Source: Bacteroidales bacterium (GTDB taxonomy: Bacteria > Bacteroidota > Bacteroidia > Bacteroidales > UBA10428). From it: DNA of 47,135 bases. The DNA lies in contig JAFGQO010000032.1 of NCBI GenBank assembly GCA_016935615.1, forward strand, positions 1-47,135, given 5' to 3'. The position numbers were made by a program, and so were the translations under genes. Positions 26,896-35,419 of the stretch are shown here, in pieces. Below the pieces are notes generated by a model. That model saw nothing but the letters and a program-made list of their open reading frames with translations. It did no database searches and was not told where the DNA came from. Positions within the stretch are counted from its first letter, which is position 1. Each line of letters opens with the position of its first letter.

Positions 26896-28794
26896 TTAGC
26901 TAATCAGACCACGAACATAGAGCAGGAATACCTGTATATTCACAGGAGTATCCATTACCAGCGAACATCCGGCCTTGACCAGTATCTCAGTGGAGATATC
27001 ATTCTTACTTGCAATGGCAATTATATGAGGATGATTAAAGGCTGTAACCGTGCTTTGAATACATTTTAAAAGTTCTGTTTTTTTATCCGGGATATCCAGG
27101 ATTACAAGCTCATATTTCGATTTTATAGTCTCAGGATAATAGTTATTCAGAGTTTTAAAGACGCAGCTGTTCTCAGCACATTTTAAAATGGGAGTCAATG
27201 CACCTTGCGAAGTGTTATTTGTATGGGTAACAACCAGGCATCTTTTATCCAATAATTTAATGTTTTCCAGTGAAGTGATGGATTTATCCGGTTCAATAAT
27301 TTCTTCCGTTGGCAATGATAAGCAAATTCTTGTTCCTTTTGTATAGGATAAGTCTACCCATATCATTCCACCTAAGAGTTCGACAATACCTTTTGAAATA
27401 GAAAGTCCTAAACCTGTACCGCCAAATTTTCTTGAAATAGATTCTTCTCCCTGCCGGAATCTTTGAAAAACTGCATGGCATTTATCCGGATCAATGCCAA
27501 TTCCGGTATCTTCGACATAGATAAGAGCATATGCATTATCATATTTTCCTCCAAAACGGATGGTACCCTTTTCGGTAAATTTAATTGCATTGCTGAGCAG
27601 ATTATAAAGTACCTGCTGGACTCGTGTAGGATCGAGATTTACATTGTCGTTTACATTTTCGGGAAATCCTTCGTTGATAATTTTTATATGTTCTTTATCA
27701 TTCAGCCGTTTGAAATTCTCAAAAAAAATCAAAACATCGGAGAAAATATTGCTGAGCCGGAAACTAACATTATTCAATCGCAACTGATTTGATTCGATCA
27801 TGGATATGTCCATAATATCATCAATTAACTTCAGCAGTCTTTGACTGTTGGTGTTTATAATTTTAAGATACCTTGTTTTTTTTTCTTCGCTGAGATTAGG
27901 ATTTTGCAACAGGTCACCAAATCCAAGAATTCCATTTAAGGGAGTACGTATTTCATGTGACATATTGGCAAGAAAAACGGATTTCAGCCTGTCTGCTTCT
28001 TCTGCTCTCTTTTTTTCTGCTTCAACACTTTTTGCATAACGTTTACGTTCGTTAATTTCATCTCTGAGTGTTTTATTTGTATTACTAAGTTCCTGAGTAC
28101 GCTCTTTTACCGTTTTATCAAGATTGTTCTTTGCTATTTCCAGGTTTTTATTCTCGTAAAAAGATTTTTTTCTGGTATTGAATAAGATACGTGAAACAAT
28201 CCAGGCCAAAGCATACAAAACCACAATGGATACATATTGAGAAATAAGGATATCGATGCTGATATGATTTATATGGTACAAACCAAAGATCAATGTCAGA
28301 AAACTAAGTATCAGAAAAATGAAAAAGAAGAGTCCACGGATTAAATAAATAGTAGCGGCCGAAAAGATACCCACCAGTAAGGTTGGCACACTATTGTTAG
28401 TTGAGGATTCAACAATTGAGATACCTGTTGTCCACAGCACATGGAAAAGCACCCAGCTATTAACTAAAAAATGATGACGAGGTTTTACTTCACTAATATT
28501 TTTTGGAACTTTAACATGAGTTATGATCAAAATATAAACGGTTGCTATTCCCAGGATAATGTCGAGAATCATAAATCGGTTCACCTGAAAAGTGTTCCAA
28601 AAATTGCCAAGAAAAAAATCAGCATATAAAATGAAACTCACAAAAACAACCAGAAAATAGGCAAAAATCCTTATTCTACTCAAATTAATAACGGTAATAT
28701 CGGAAAAAAACTCATTCCGGTATATACCCTCTTTTAATAATGACCTATAGGGGAATAATTTTAAATATTGTGATATATTTTTCAGGTATTTCAT
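26896..28794 (-). CDS. Membrane histidine kinase with degenerate receiver domain
   Basis: 632 aa. Six predicted membrane helices (about 42-205), coiled coil (about 212-268), HisKA with SHEIRTPLNG (phospho-acceptor His280), HATPase with NLLSNAIKF (398-406), DTGIGID (429-435) and FGGTGLGLS (458-466). From about 513 there is a receiver-like domain, but its acidic pair is replaced (CLVVTHT) and the lysine position is Thr (LVMDTPVN); LVILDIPDKK keeps an Asp in the usual acceptor strand. It is therefore likely a pseudo-receiver rather than a phospho-relay domain. No cognate response regulator is in the window. A 15-bp-stem hairpin sits 2 bp upstream of the start codon. Signal unknown. Confidence 0.9.
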   Translation of the reverse strand: MKYLKNISQYLKLFPYRSLLKEGIYRNEFFSDITVINLSRIRIFAYFLVVFVSFILYADFFLGNFWNTFQVNRFMILDIILGIATVYILIITHVKVPKNISEVKPRHHFLVNSWVLFHVLWTTGISIVESSTNNSVPTLLVGIFSAATIYLIRGLFFFIFLILSFLTLIFGLYHINHISIDILISQYVSIVVLYALAWIVSRILFNTRKKSFYENKNLEIAKNNLDKTVKERTQELSNTNKTLRDEINERKRYAKSVEAEKKRAEEADRLKSVFLANMSHEIRTPLNGILGFGDLLQNPNLSEEKKTRYLKIINTNSQRLLKLIDDIMDISMIESNQLRLNNVSFRLSNIFSDVLIFFENFKRLNDKEHIKIINEGFPENVNDNVNLDPTRVQQVLYNLLSNAIKFTEKGTIRFGGKYDNAYALIYVEDTGIGIDPDKCHAVFQRFRQGEESISRKFGGTGLGLSISKGIVELLGGMIWVDLSYTKGTRICLSLPTEEIIEPDKSITSLENIKLLDKRCLVVTHTNNTSQGALTPILKCAENSCVFKTLNNYYPETIKSKYELVILDIPDKKTELLKCIQSTVTAFNHPHIIAIASKNDISTEILVKAGCSLVMDTPVNIQVFLLYVRGLIS

Positions 28795-28796
28795 GC

Positions 28797-28836
28797 TTTT
28801 GAGCCTAATTAAAAGTACTAATTAATTAGCTCAAAA
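28797..28836 (-). promoter_or_regulatory. Long hairpin abutting the kinase start codon
   Basis: The arms TTTTGAGC-C-TAATTAA (28797-28812) and TTAATTAGCTCAAAA (28822-28836) pair over 15 bp with one bulged C and a 9-nt loop. On the mRNA of the kinase the hairpin would end 2 nt before ATG, where ribosomes load. It may control translation, be an operator dyad, or trim the upstream SPOR-gene transcript; there is no T tract for a classical terminator. Confidence 0.5.
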
Positions 28837-28878
28837 CAGAATGAAAGAATGAAAAAGATAACTTTTAACTTGTATAAA

Positions 28879-30096
28879 TTAATTTACTTTTTTAATCCAG
28901 GCTTGAGGATCTACCTTATCCTGAATCGTTCTTAAAAAACGATCTGCGTCTTGTTTATTGTTGAAAACATCATAACTGACCGCATGCAAACTGCCTAAAT
29001 TTCCAAATTTTTCAGCATTATAACCTTTGTTTCTCAGTTCGATGACAAGATTATCGGCATTTTGTTCATTGCTGAAAGCACCGGCAACGACGTAATATTT
29101 TGTTCCCTGTATAGTTTGTTTTGGTTTTGTTACTTTCGGAATTGTTTCTTTTTCAGGAAATGCTTCTTCTTCAACAATTGTTCCTTCTGTTTCATTGACT
29201 TCAGGCACTTCATCATAGGATTCAGTGACATAATTGTCTTCTTCGATAACAGGTTCTTCAAGCAACAATTCATCTGCATCTGATTTTTTAAAAAAGGATG
29301 GCAGATCCTTATTGTAAATAAAATATCCGGTGATCAATATTCCATTGATTACGACAATTACTATGATCCAAAGTAAAATATTCCTTCTGCTGGTATTTTT
29401 TTTGTGGTATTCAGTTTCTGCTCCGGTTGAGGTATACGAATAAGTTTTTGAAGAAGGTGAGGGAGTTGATATACTCTCATTTTGTTTTGCTTTTAAAGTT
29501 TCCTCCTCTTTTCTTTCTTTCTCTGTTTTTGCTTTTTCTTCCTGTTCCTTTTTCTCCCGTTCAGCTTTTGCTTTTTCTTCCTGTTCCTTTTTCTCCCGTT
29601 CAGCCTTTTCTTTTTCTTCCTGTTCCGCCTTTTCTTTTTCTGCTTTTACAGTATCTTCCTGTATCTTTCTGTCCTGATCAGCTTTCGCTTTCTTATCTTT
29701 TTCTGCTTTTGACTCTTCTGTTTTTGTCTTTTCTTGTTTTTCTGCTGTTTTTGGTACTGGTTTTGCTTTTGATATTGTCTTTATTTCATCTCCTTCAAGA
29801 GAAATTTTACCAGCCGAACTTTTAATAAGTATTCCTAATTTACCTACAGGATATTTCTCACCCTTATCCAGTTTGGCAACGATTGCTTTAACAAAATCTT
29901 CAACTTTTTCTTTTGCCTTTTCTCTGTCAAGATTCTCGCTTTTGGATATGGCATCAATAAGCATTCCGTCATTGTATTGAAGGAATTCATTAAACACTAT
30001 GGTGAGTGGTTTTCTTTGCTTAACAATAAAGGCTCCGAAGTCAGGGACAATGACTCTGTTATTTTTTTCAAGGATTTCATTTATATATTTTTCCAT
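28879..30096 (-). CDS. HU-CCDC81/SPOR domain cell-envelope protein
   Basis: 405 aa. Residues 1-100 match the bacterial HU-CCDC81 tandem (NRVIVPDFGAFIVKQ, FNEFLQYNDGML). Then comes a Lys/Glu-rich helical region (about 115-205) that contains a 13-residue repeat, one membrane helix (239-261), an acidic linker, and a C-terminal SPOR domain (332-405: KYYVVAGAFSNEQNADNL, then KDRFL-like ADRFLRTIQDKVDPQAWI). SPOR domains bind denuded septal glycan; this layout (cytoplasmic HU-like domain, membrane span, periplasmic SPOR) is common in Bacteroidota and is thought to link envelope and cytoplasm during division. A promoter-like sequence precedes the gene. The kinase follows after 84 bp. Confidence 0.9.
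   Translation of the reverse strand: MEKYINEILEKNNRVIVPDFGAFIVKQRKPLTIVFNEFLQYNDGMLIDAISKSENLDREKAKEKVEDFVKAIVAKLDKGEKYPVGKLGILIKSSAGKISLEGDEIKTISKAKPVPKTAEKQEKTKTEESKAEKDKKAKADQDRKIQEDTVKAEKEKAEQEEKEKAEREKKEQEEKAKAEREKKEQEEKAKTEKERKEEETLKAKQNESISTPSPSSKTYSYTSTGAETEYHKKNTSRRNILLWIIVIVVINGILITGYFIYNKDLPSFFKKSDADELLLEEPVIEEDNYVTESYDEVPEVNETEGTIVEEEAFPEKETIPKVTKPKQTIQGTKYYVVAGAFSNEQNADNLVIELRNKGYNAEKFGNLGSLHAVSYDVFNNKQDADRFLRTIQDKVDPQAWIKKVN
29531..29630. repeat. 39-bp in-frame tandem repeat inside the SPOR-protein gene
   Basis: About 2.6 copies of a 39-bp unit (13 codons, minus-strand sense KAEREKKEQEEKA) with units starting at about 29531, 29570 and 29609. The first two units are nearly identical. 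It encodes the charged helical spacer and is likely length-variable between strains. Confidence 0.7.
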
Positions 30097-30129
30097 CAGG
30101 ATATATTTTTCTTAAATTTAGTATAGATA

Positions 30130-30156
30130 CAAAATTAATAAATATCAATGGGACAA
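30130..30156 (-). promoter_or_regulatory. Probable promoter for the HU/SPOR gene
   Basis: Minus strand: TTG (30156-30154), 16-nt spacer, TAATTTTG (30137-30130), 33 bp before the ATG. The -7 box is a full match; the spacer is a little shorter than usual. Confidence 0.45.
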
Positions 30157-30258
30157 CACATTGAAGATTTTAACAATTCATTGTAAAGTACTTTATTGAT
30201 TTTTTTAATTGATTTGCTCTTATTTTACTTTCTTTGTGGTATCAGATAAAGATTAGAA

Positions 30259-31020
30259 ATGAAATACAGGCATATTTTAGGAATTGATTTTGGAGGCTCG
30301 GGAATTAAAGGAGCACCGGTAGATACAAAGAAGGGATACTTAACCGCTGACCGATACAGAATTCCGACTCCTTTGCCGGCTACACCTGAAGGTGTATCGA
30401 ATGTTATTTATAAGATAGTGAAACATTTTAAATGGGAAGGTCCTGTAGGACTGGCATTCCCTGCTGTGGTAATGAACGGTATTGTTAAAACGGCTTCAAA
30501 TATTGACAAGAATTGGATTGGAATTAATGCTTCGGAGTTGATAATGAATAAAACCGGCTTACCTACTTATGTATTGAATGATGCCGATGCTGCCGGCATG
30601 GCCGCCATGAAATTTGGAGCAGGGAAAGGCAAAAAAGGATCTGTATTGCTTATTACCGTGGGCACTGGAATCGGAACAGTCTTATTTACAAAAGGGAAAC
30701 TGGTTCAAAACACAGAACTCGGCCATCTTTTTCTCAAATCAGGTATTGAAGCAGAAGATTATACTTCTGATGCCGTAAGACAAAATGAAGGACTTGATTG
30801 GGAAGAATGGGCCAAACGATTTGATATTTACTTGAATGAAATGGAAAAATTGTTCTGGCCTGAGCTTATAATTATTGGAGGCGGAGTTAGCAAAAAACCG
30901 AAAAAATTTCTTAACCATTTAACCGTAAAAACAAAAATTATAATGGCTAAGGCAAAAAATGAAGCCGGAATAATAGGAGCTGCCTTGGCCACAAGAGAAA
31001 ACCGGAATTTGTTTGAATAG
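30259..31020 (+). CDS. ppgK: Polyphosphate glucokinase (ROK family)
   Basis: 253 aa. Phosphorylates glucose using inorganic polyphosphate (and often ATP). The subfamily signatures are unmistakable: [89 protein letters not shown] and [14 protein letters not shown], ending AGIIGAALA. The family's ROK-type zinc motif is absent, as normal for this branch. Complete and of expected length. It converges with recR, whose stop is 8 bp away. A free-standing gene with AT-rich upstream sequence. Confidence 0.94.
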   Translation: MKYRHILGIDFGGSGIKGAPVDTKKGYLTADRYRIPTPLPATPEGVSNVIYKIVKHFKWEGPVGLAFPAVVMNGIVKTASNIDKNWIGINASELIMNKTGLPTYVLNDADAAGMAAMKFGAGKGKKGSVLLITVGTGIGTVLFTKGKLVQNTELGHLFLKSGIEAEDYTSDAVRQNEGLDWEEWAKRFDIYLNEMEKLFWPELIIIGGGVSKKPKKFLNHLTVKTKIIMAKAKNEAGIIGAALATRENRNLFE

Positions 31021-31028
31021 CTTTTCAG

Positions 31029-31655
31029 TTATTGACTCGAAGAATTTTCAAAAAGAGTGCGTTGTACAATTGACCTGCCAAGAGTTATTTCATCTGTGTA
31101 CTCCAGTTCATCTCCAAAAGAAACACCGCGTGCAATAACAGATATCTTATCCACATAACTTTTAATTTTCTTATAGATATAGTAATTGGTGGTATCACCT
31201 TCCATTGTTGCGCTAAGTGCGAATATAACTTCATTAATCTTTTCTGAATGTACTCTTCTGATCAGGGATTCTATTTCCAGATCATTTGGGCCTATACCTT
31301 CCATAGGAGAAATAATTCCTCCCAGTATATGATAGAGGCCGTTGAATTGATGAGTATTTTCAATAGATATTACATCTCTTACATTTTCTACAATACAGAG
31401 AATTGTTTTATTGCGTTTTTTTGAAGAACAAATGGAACAGATTTCAGTATCGGAAAGATTATGGCATATTTTGCAAAACACGACATGTTCAACCAGATTA
31501 TTTAATGCAGTACCAAATGCCAGGGCTTCTTCCTTTTTTTGCCGCAATAAAAAAAGGGCCATTCGCAAAGCACTGCGTTCACCAATTCCGGGCAATTTCG
31601 AAAATTGCTCAACGGCTTCGGCTAAAAGACGGGATGGATAATTTTCACTGTGCAT
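31029..31655 (-). CDS. recR: Recombination mediator protein RecR
   Basis: Acts with RecF/RecO to load RecA at gapped DNA. 208 aa with the standard order: helix-hairpin-helix [17 protein letters not shown] (21-37), four-cysteine zinc finger (Cys61, Cys64, Cys73, Cys76 in [17 protein letters not shown]), Toprim domain from about 84 ([34 protein letters not shown]) and the C-terminal [18 protein letters not shown]. The ICVVE-type Toprim strand reads LCIVENVRD rather than the commoner VEDPRD, a mild variant. It has its own consensus promoter and diverges from the symporter gene. Confidence 0.96.
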   Translation of the reverse strand: MHSENYPSRLLAEAVEQFSKLPGIGERSALRMALFLLRQKKEEALAFGTALNNLVEHVVFCKICHNLSDTEICSICSSKKRNKTILCIVENVRDVISIENTHQFNGLYHILGGIISPMEGIGPNDLEIESLIRRVHSEKINEVIFALSATMEGDTTNYYIYKKIKSYVDKISVIARGVSFGDELEYTDEITLGRSIVQRTLFENSSSQ

Positions 31656-31676
31656 ACAAATAGAAATTTAATATTA

Positions 31677-31707
31677 CAAAATTACTATCATTGCATACGG
31701 ACAGCAA
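31677..31707 (-). promoter_or_regulatory. Consensus Bacteroidota promoter for recR
   Basis: Minus strand: TTG (31707-31705), 20-nt spacer, TAATTTTG (31684-31677), ending 22 bp before the recR ATG. Both boxes and spacing fit the phylum consensus. Confidence 0.65.
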
Positions 31708-31762
31708 TAGTTTTCCCTGAAATGAATAAACAATTCTTGAGATAAATTTTCAGATTCAAATT

Positions 31763-33220
31763 ATGAATCCCTTAATAATACTTATTGTAATCCTGGGATA
31801 TTTTTCTTTATTACTGGTTATCAGTGCAATAACAGGAAGAAAAGCAAATAGCAATAGTTTTTTTATAGGAAACCGAAGGTCTCCATGGTACATTGTAGCT
31901 TTTGGTATGATTGGAGCATCATTGTCGGGAATTACATTTATTTCAGTACCTGGCTGGGTATTGACGAGTAAATTCTATTATATGCAAATGGTTTTGGGCT
32001 ATTTGTTGGGTTATGCTGCTATTGTACATATTTTGCTTCCACTTTATTACAAACTTAATCTCACTTCAATTTATGTTTATCTGAAATCAAGATTTGGGAA
32101 TGTTTCGTATAAAACCGGCGCTGTTTTTTTCCTGATTTCAAGGGTAGTTGGTGCATCATTTCGACTTTTTATCGTTGCCAATGTACTACAGATAACAGTT
32201 TTTGATAAACTCCATATCCCTTTCGCTTTAACTATACTGATTACCCTGATTTTCATCTATATCTATACATTCAGAGGTGGAATAAAAACCATTGTGTGGA
32301 CAGATACCCTGCAAACCTTATTTATGTTATTTGCCGTGGTGGCATGTATACTGTTTGTCTCAAAAGATCTTAGACTTGATTTTAAAAGCTTATTTATTGA
32401 GATCTCAAGAAATGAACTTAGTACGGTATTCAATTTTGCGAAATGGAGGGAAGGAAGTTTTTTCTTTAAACAGTTTTTAAGTGGTGCTTTTATTACTATC
32501 GTAATGACAGGTCTGGACCAGGATATGATGCAGAAGAATTTAAGTTGTCGCAGTTTGCATGATGCACAAAAAAATATGTATTGGTATAGCGCAATGCTTA
32601 TTCCTGTGAATATGCTCTTTTTATCACTTGGTGTACTTCTGGTTCAATTTTCAAATGCCAGGGGAATTCCAATACCTGAATACACTGATAATCTTTTTCC
32701 TTTGCTGGCAACCGGAGGGTATATGCCAAACCTGGTGGGTATAATCTTTATGCTTGGTCTTATTGCGGCTGCCTATTCAAGTGCTGATTCTGCGATTACT
32801 GCGCTAACAACATCGATTACTATTGATTTGTTTGAAGCCGAAAATATAGAAGAAAAAAAGCTTCGCAAGCTCCGATGGACAATTCATATTGCTGTTTCAT
32901 TGATTATTGGAGTGGTGATTTTCATTTTTCGGATATTAAATAATGATGCAGTGATCAGCACACTATTTAAGGCAGCAGGATATACGTATGGACCACTTCT
33001 GGGATTGTATGCCTTTGGTCTTTTTACAAAACTTGCACTCCGGGATACCTGGGTGCCTTTGATTGCCGTTATGGCCCCTTTTATTTCTTTCCTGTTAAAA
33101 ATACTCCTTGAAGCTTGTATTCAAAATTATCATGCAAGTTTTGAGATACTTGTTTTGAATGGAATCATTACATTTGCAGGACTGCTTATTGTATCTAAAA
33201 AATCTTATTCAGTCAAATGA
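31763..33220 (+). CDS. Sodium:solute symporter (SSS family)
   Basis: 485 aa with about 13 membrane helices, the LeuT-fold SSS layout. Typical features: IGNRRSPWYIVAFGMIGASL in TM1-2 followed by SGITFISVPGW; FRGGIKTIVWTDTLQTLFM; MTGLDQDMMQKNL; and GLIAAAYSSADSAITALTTS with the Ser/Thr-rich helix that helps form the second sodium site. Imports a small organic solute with Na+; substrate class not readable, relatives are annotated for sugars, sialic acid or vitamins. It diverges from recR and precedes the U32-like module by 83 bp; a -7-like box in that gap suggests the U32 genes have their own promoter. Confidence 0.92.
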   Translation: MNPLIILIVILGYFSLLLVISAITGRKANSNSFFIGNRRSPWYIVAFGMIGASLSGITFISVPGWVLTSKFYYMQMVLGYLLGYAAIVHILLPLYYKLNLTSIYVYLKSRFGNVSYKTGAVFFLISRVVGASFRLFIVANVLQITVFDKLHIPFALTILITLIFIYIYTFRGGIKTIVWTDTLQTLFMLFAVVACILFVSKDLRLDFKSLFIEISRNELSTVFNFAKWREGSFFFKQFLSGAFITIVMTGLDQDMMQKNLSCRSLHDAQKNMYWYSAMLIPVNMLFLSLGVLLVQFSNARGIPIPEYTDNLFPLLATGGYMPNLVGIIFMLGLIAAAYSSADSAITALTTSITIDLFEAENIEEKKLRKLRWTIHIAVSLIIGVVIFIFRILNNDAVISTLFKAAGYTYGPLLGLYAFGLFTKLALRDTWVPLIAVMAPFISFLLKILLEACIQNYHASFEILVLNGIITFAGLLIVSKKSYSVK

Positions 33221-33272
33221 TCATTGTATTCATTTATGAAGATTTAATAATAGCAGGTCATATATAAGTGAA

Positions 33273-33280
33273 TACATTTG
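33273..33280 (+). promoter_or_regulatory. Possible -7 element for the U32-like module
   Basis: TACATTTG fits TAnnTTTG and lies 23 bp before the GTG start of the first U32-like gene, after the symporter stop. No good -33 box at standard spacing. Confidence 0.35.
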
Positions 33281-33303
33281 AAGTTTAATTAAAATACGAA
33301 GAT

Positions 33304-34371
33304 GTGAAAATAATTGCGGGGATAAGCACTTCAAATAAACCCGAAGAAATCACGGAATATGTTAAAACAGGGGTGGACGAATTTTTTGTGGGTTATGTTC
33401 CGGAGGAATGGCGTGATGAATATGGCTGGGAATTATCATGCAATAGACGGGAGACTCCCATCTTCCAATACAAGAACAGGGAAGATCTTGCCAATGTGGT
33501 AAATTATATTCATCAAAACAATTGTGTGGTATACCTTACTGTTAATGCTCCCGAATACAATGCTCATCAGACCAAATTGCTGGTACGGATCCTGGAAGAT
33601 ATAAGAGATATTGAATTTGACGGATTTATTGTAAGTAATGTTGGAATTATTCTCGAATTGCAAAGACTTGGTTTTAATAATGAGATCAATATCAGTATTG
33701 GGGCCGGATGTAATAATATTGAAACCTTAAAATTTTTTCATGAAAACTTTGCAAATATTGGAAGATTCATATTACCGAGGAAACTCACCATGAATGAGAT
33801 CGAAGTTATTGCGAAATATGCATCCGATAATCATGTGCGTCTTGAAGCATTTGGACTGGCAATACCTTGTATTTTCAACGATGAATATTGTTTTACCTGG
33901 CATGGAAAGACTTCAAAAGCTTTTTGTCAGTCAGCCATGTTTGATTTTCGGAGTGCCAAACCTTTGCTTTTTGATGCAGACTGGAAAAACAGCATTTTCA
34001 ATGAACCGATAAATTCATTTTATGCAAAACAGTTCAGAATTTTAAGAGAAATTAATGCAAAGCGCAAAGAATATGAGTTACAAAATCCCAAGTTGGATAT
34101 CGGAGAGCATGAGATGGATATGTTCAATGTACTTGTAAGCATGAATAAATGTGGATTTTGTGCTTTTCAGAAATTTAAAGACTGGGGTATTGAAGCGATT
34201 AAATTACCATTACGGGGACTTGATTTTAATAGTAACATTAACGTTATTAAGCTGGCAAAAAGAATCATAGACGAACAGAATGCGACACCGGATTTTTGCC
34301 GGTCAGTTTTACAGAGTCCTCACTATTGTTCGAATCAGAATTGTTATTATGATTACCCCTATCCTAAATAG
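33304..34371 (+). CDS. U32-peptidase-like Fe-S protein, module subunit A1
   Basis: 355 aa starting at GTG (the only in-frame start; an ATG 2 bp earlier runs straight into TGA). U32-like TIM-barrel start (KIIAGISTSNKPEEITEYVK, then GVDEFFVGY), SIGAGCNN, RFILPRKLTMNEI and RLEAFGLAIPCIFNDEYCFTW are the expected strands. The U32 four-cysteine set can be placed at Cys189, Cys196, Cys208 and Cys283 (or 286); CX6C at 189-196 matches UbiU. Extra cysteines 46, 332, 342 and 347 are conserved in the paralogue A2, so a second metal site is possible. Likely Fe-S protein acting with B1, 9 bp downstream. U32 relatives hydroxylate RNA or quinone precursors without O2; substrate here unknown. Confidence 0.78.
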   Translation: MKIIAGISTSNKPEEITEYVKTGVDEFFVGYVPEEWRDEYGWELSCNRRETPIFQYKNREDLANVVNYIHQNNCVVYLTVNAPEYNAHQTKLLVRILEDIRDIEFDGFIVSNVGIILELQRLGFNNEINISIGAGCNNIETLKFFHENFANIGRFILPRKLTMNEIEVIAKYASDNHVRLEAFGLAIPCIFNDEYCFTWHGKTSKAFCQSAMFDFRSAKPLLFDADWKNSIFNEPINSFYAKQFRILREINAKRKEYELQNPKLDIGEHEMDMFNVLVSMNKCGFCAFQKFKDWGIEAIKLPLRGLDFNSNINVIKLAKRIIDEQNATPDFCRSVLQSPHYCSNQNCYYDYPYPK

Positions 34372-34380
34372 TAACAAGCT

Positions 34381-35358
34381 ATGAAGAAACAGTTTGATTT
34401 ACATATATATCTCAGTGATATCAAACACTTGTTGAACTTGGAGGAAACTTTAAGGATCATTCCAAATCCCGGGCCGGAATTTATGGACATACTTGATGAG
34501 AATGTAATGGGTAACCAGGCATCTTTGACATTGCTGAAAGATTATATGTATAAGTATTTTGGATTACATTACGAAGGAAACATTAAAGGAGTATATTATG
34601 GTCAGGAAACCTGCGAAAATCTCATACCGTCTCTGAAATTTATAGAACAGGCCGTTGAGTATTGTGCAGAAAATGAATATCTTTTTTCTTTTGCAACGCC
34701 TTATGTTGGTATAAGGGGAATGGAAAAACTCAGAAAAATCTTTGGCTTTTTAAATGAAAAAGCACCGGAAACCGAAGTAGTTGTAAACGATTACGGTGTA
34801 TTACATTTACTGAATACCGAATATCCGGATCTTAAATCTACTCTTGGCCGTCTATTAATAAAAACGAAAAGAGATCCCAGGTTTTCAATTTCAGGTTATG
34901 AGATTGCCAATATTGATATTAAAAATTTAAAACGAGTTGAATCGAATCAGACAGAGGCACTTCTGGGTTCGACGCTTGAACTTCCGGTTTACCAGGATTT
35001 TTTAAAAAGAAAAGGAGTTAAACGAGTAGGCTTTGATGTACAAACTCAGGGAATAAATCGAAAGATTATTATGAGATGGGGATTTCCTGTGGATCTTTAC
35101 TGGCCATGGACCTATGTTACCAGTAACCGCAATTGTTTGGTAGCTGCACACACACAGCCCGGGAAAGAATCGCATCCCACTGAAGAACCATGCAGTTATC
35201 AGTGCAAAAAGTATGAGTTTGCGTTTCGCTCCGACAAAAAAATGTTTTCAAGTGTTGCCAGAGGAAATGCAATTTGGATGAACACAAAATCATTACATTT
35301 GGAATATTTTAAAGCCGGATTTGACAGGCTGATTTATGAACCTTACATACCGGTTTAA
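34381..35358 (+). CDS. U32-peptidase-related protein, module subunit B1
   Basis: 325 aa, ATG start 9 bp after A1. Weaker U32 resemblance than A1. Key features: VYYGQETCENLIPS (Cys78), FSFATPYVGIRGMEKLRKI, VVVNDYGVLHLL, LGRLLIKTKRDPR, YWPWTYVTSNRNCLVAAHT (Cys252) and PTEEPCSYQCKKYEF (Cys271, Cys275). One distant Cys plus C-X18-C-X3-C parallels UbiV (one Cys, then C-X12-C-X3-C), which binds a 4Fe-4S cluster and pairs with UbiU. All of these residues are invariant in B2. Inferred to form an Fe-S heterodimer with A1. Family membership is by pattern, not a database hit. Confidence 0.7.
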   Translation: MKKQFDLHIYLSDIKHLLNLEETLRIIPNPGPEFMDILDENVMGNQASLTLLKDYMYKYFGLHYEGNIKGVYYGQETCENLIPSLKFIEQAVEYCAENEYLFSFATPYVGIRGMEKLRKIFGFLNEKAPETEVVVNDYGVLHLLNTEYPDLKSTLGRLLIKTKRDPRFSISGYEIANIDIKNLKRVESNQTEALLGSTLELPVYQDFLKRKGVKRVGFDVQTQGINRKIIMRWGFPVDLYWPWTYVTSNRNCLVAAHTQPGKESHPTEEPCSYQCKKYEFAFRSDKKMFSSVARGNAIWMNTKSLHLEYFKAGFDRLIYEPYIPV

Positions 35359-35419
35359 TACTGAATATTACTCAGGTAATTAAAATCATAGTTACATTAT
35401 CAGATAAAAATACTGAAAA

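Noticed and set aside
29531..29630. Tandem repeat considered as a CRISPR-like array
   Set aside because: In-frame coding repeat without spacers; no cas genes in the window.
29427..29825. 132-codon plus-strand frame rich in Leu/Phe/Pro
   Set aside because: Antisense shadow of the Lys/Glu-rich repeat region of the SPOR gene.
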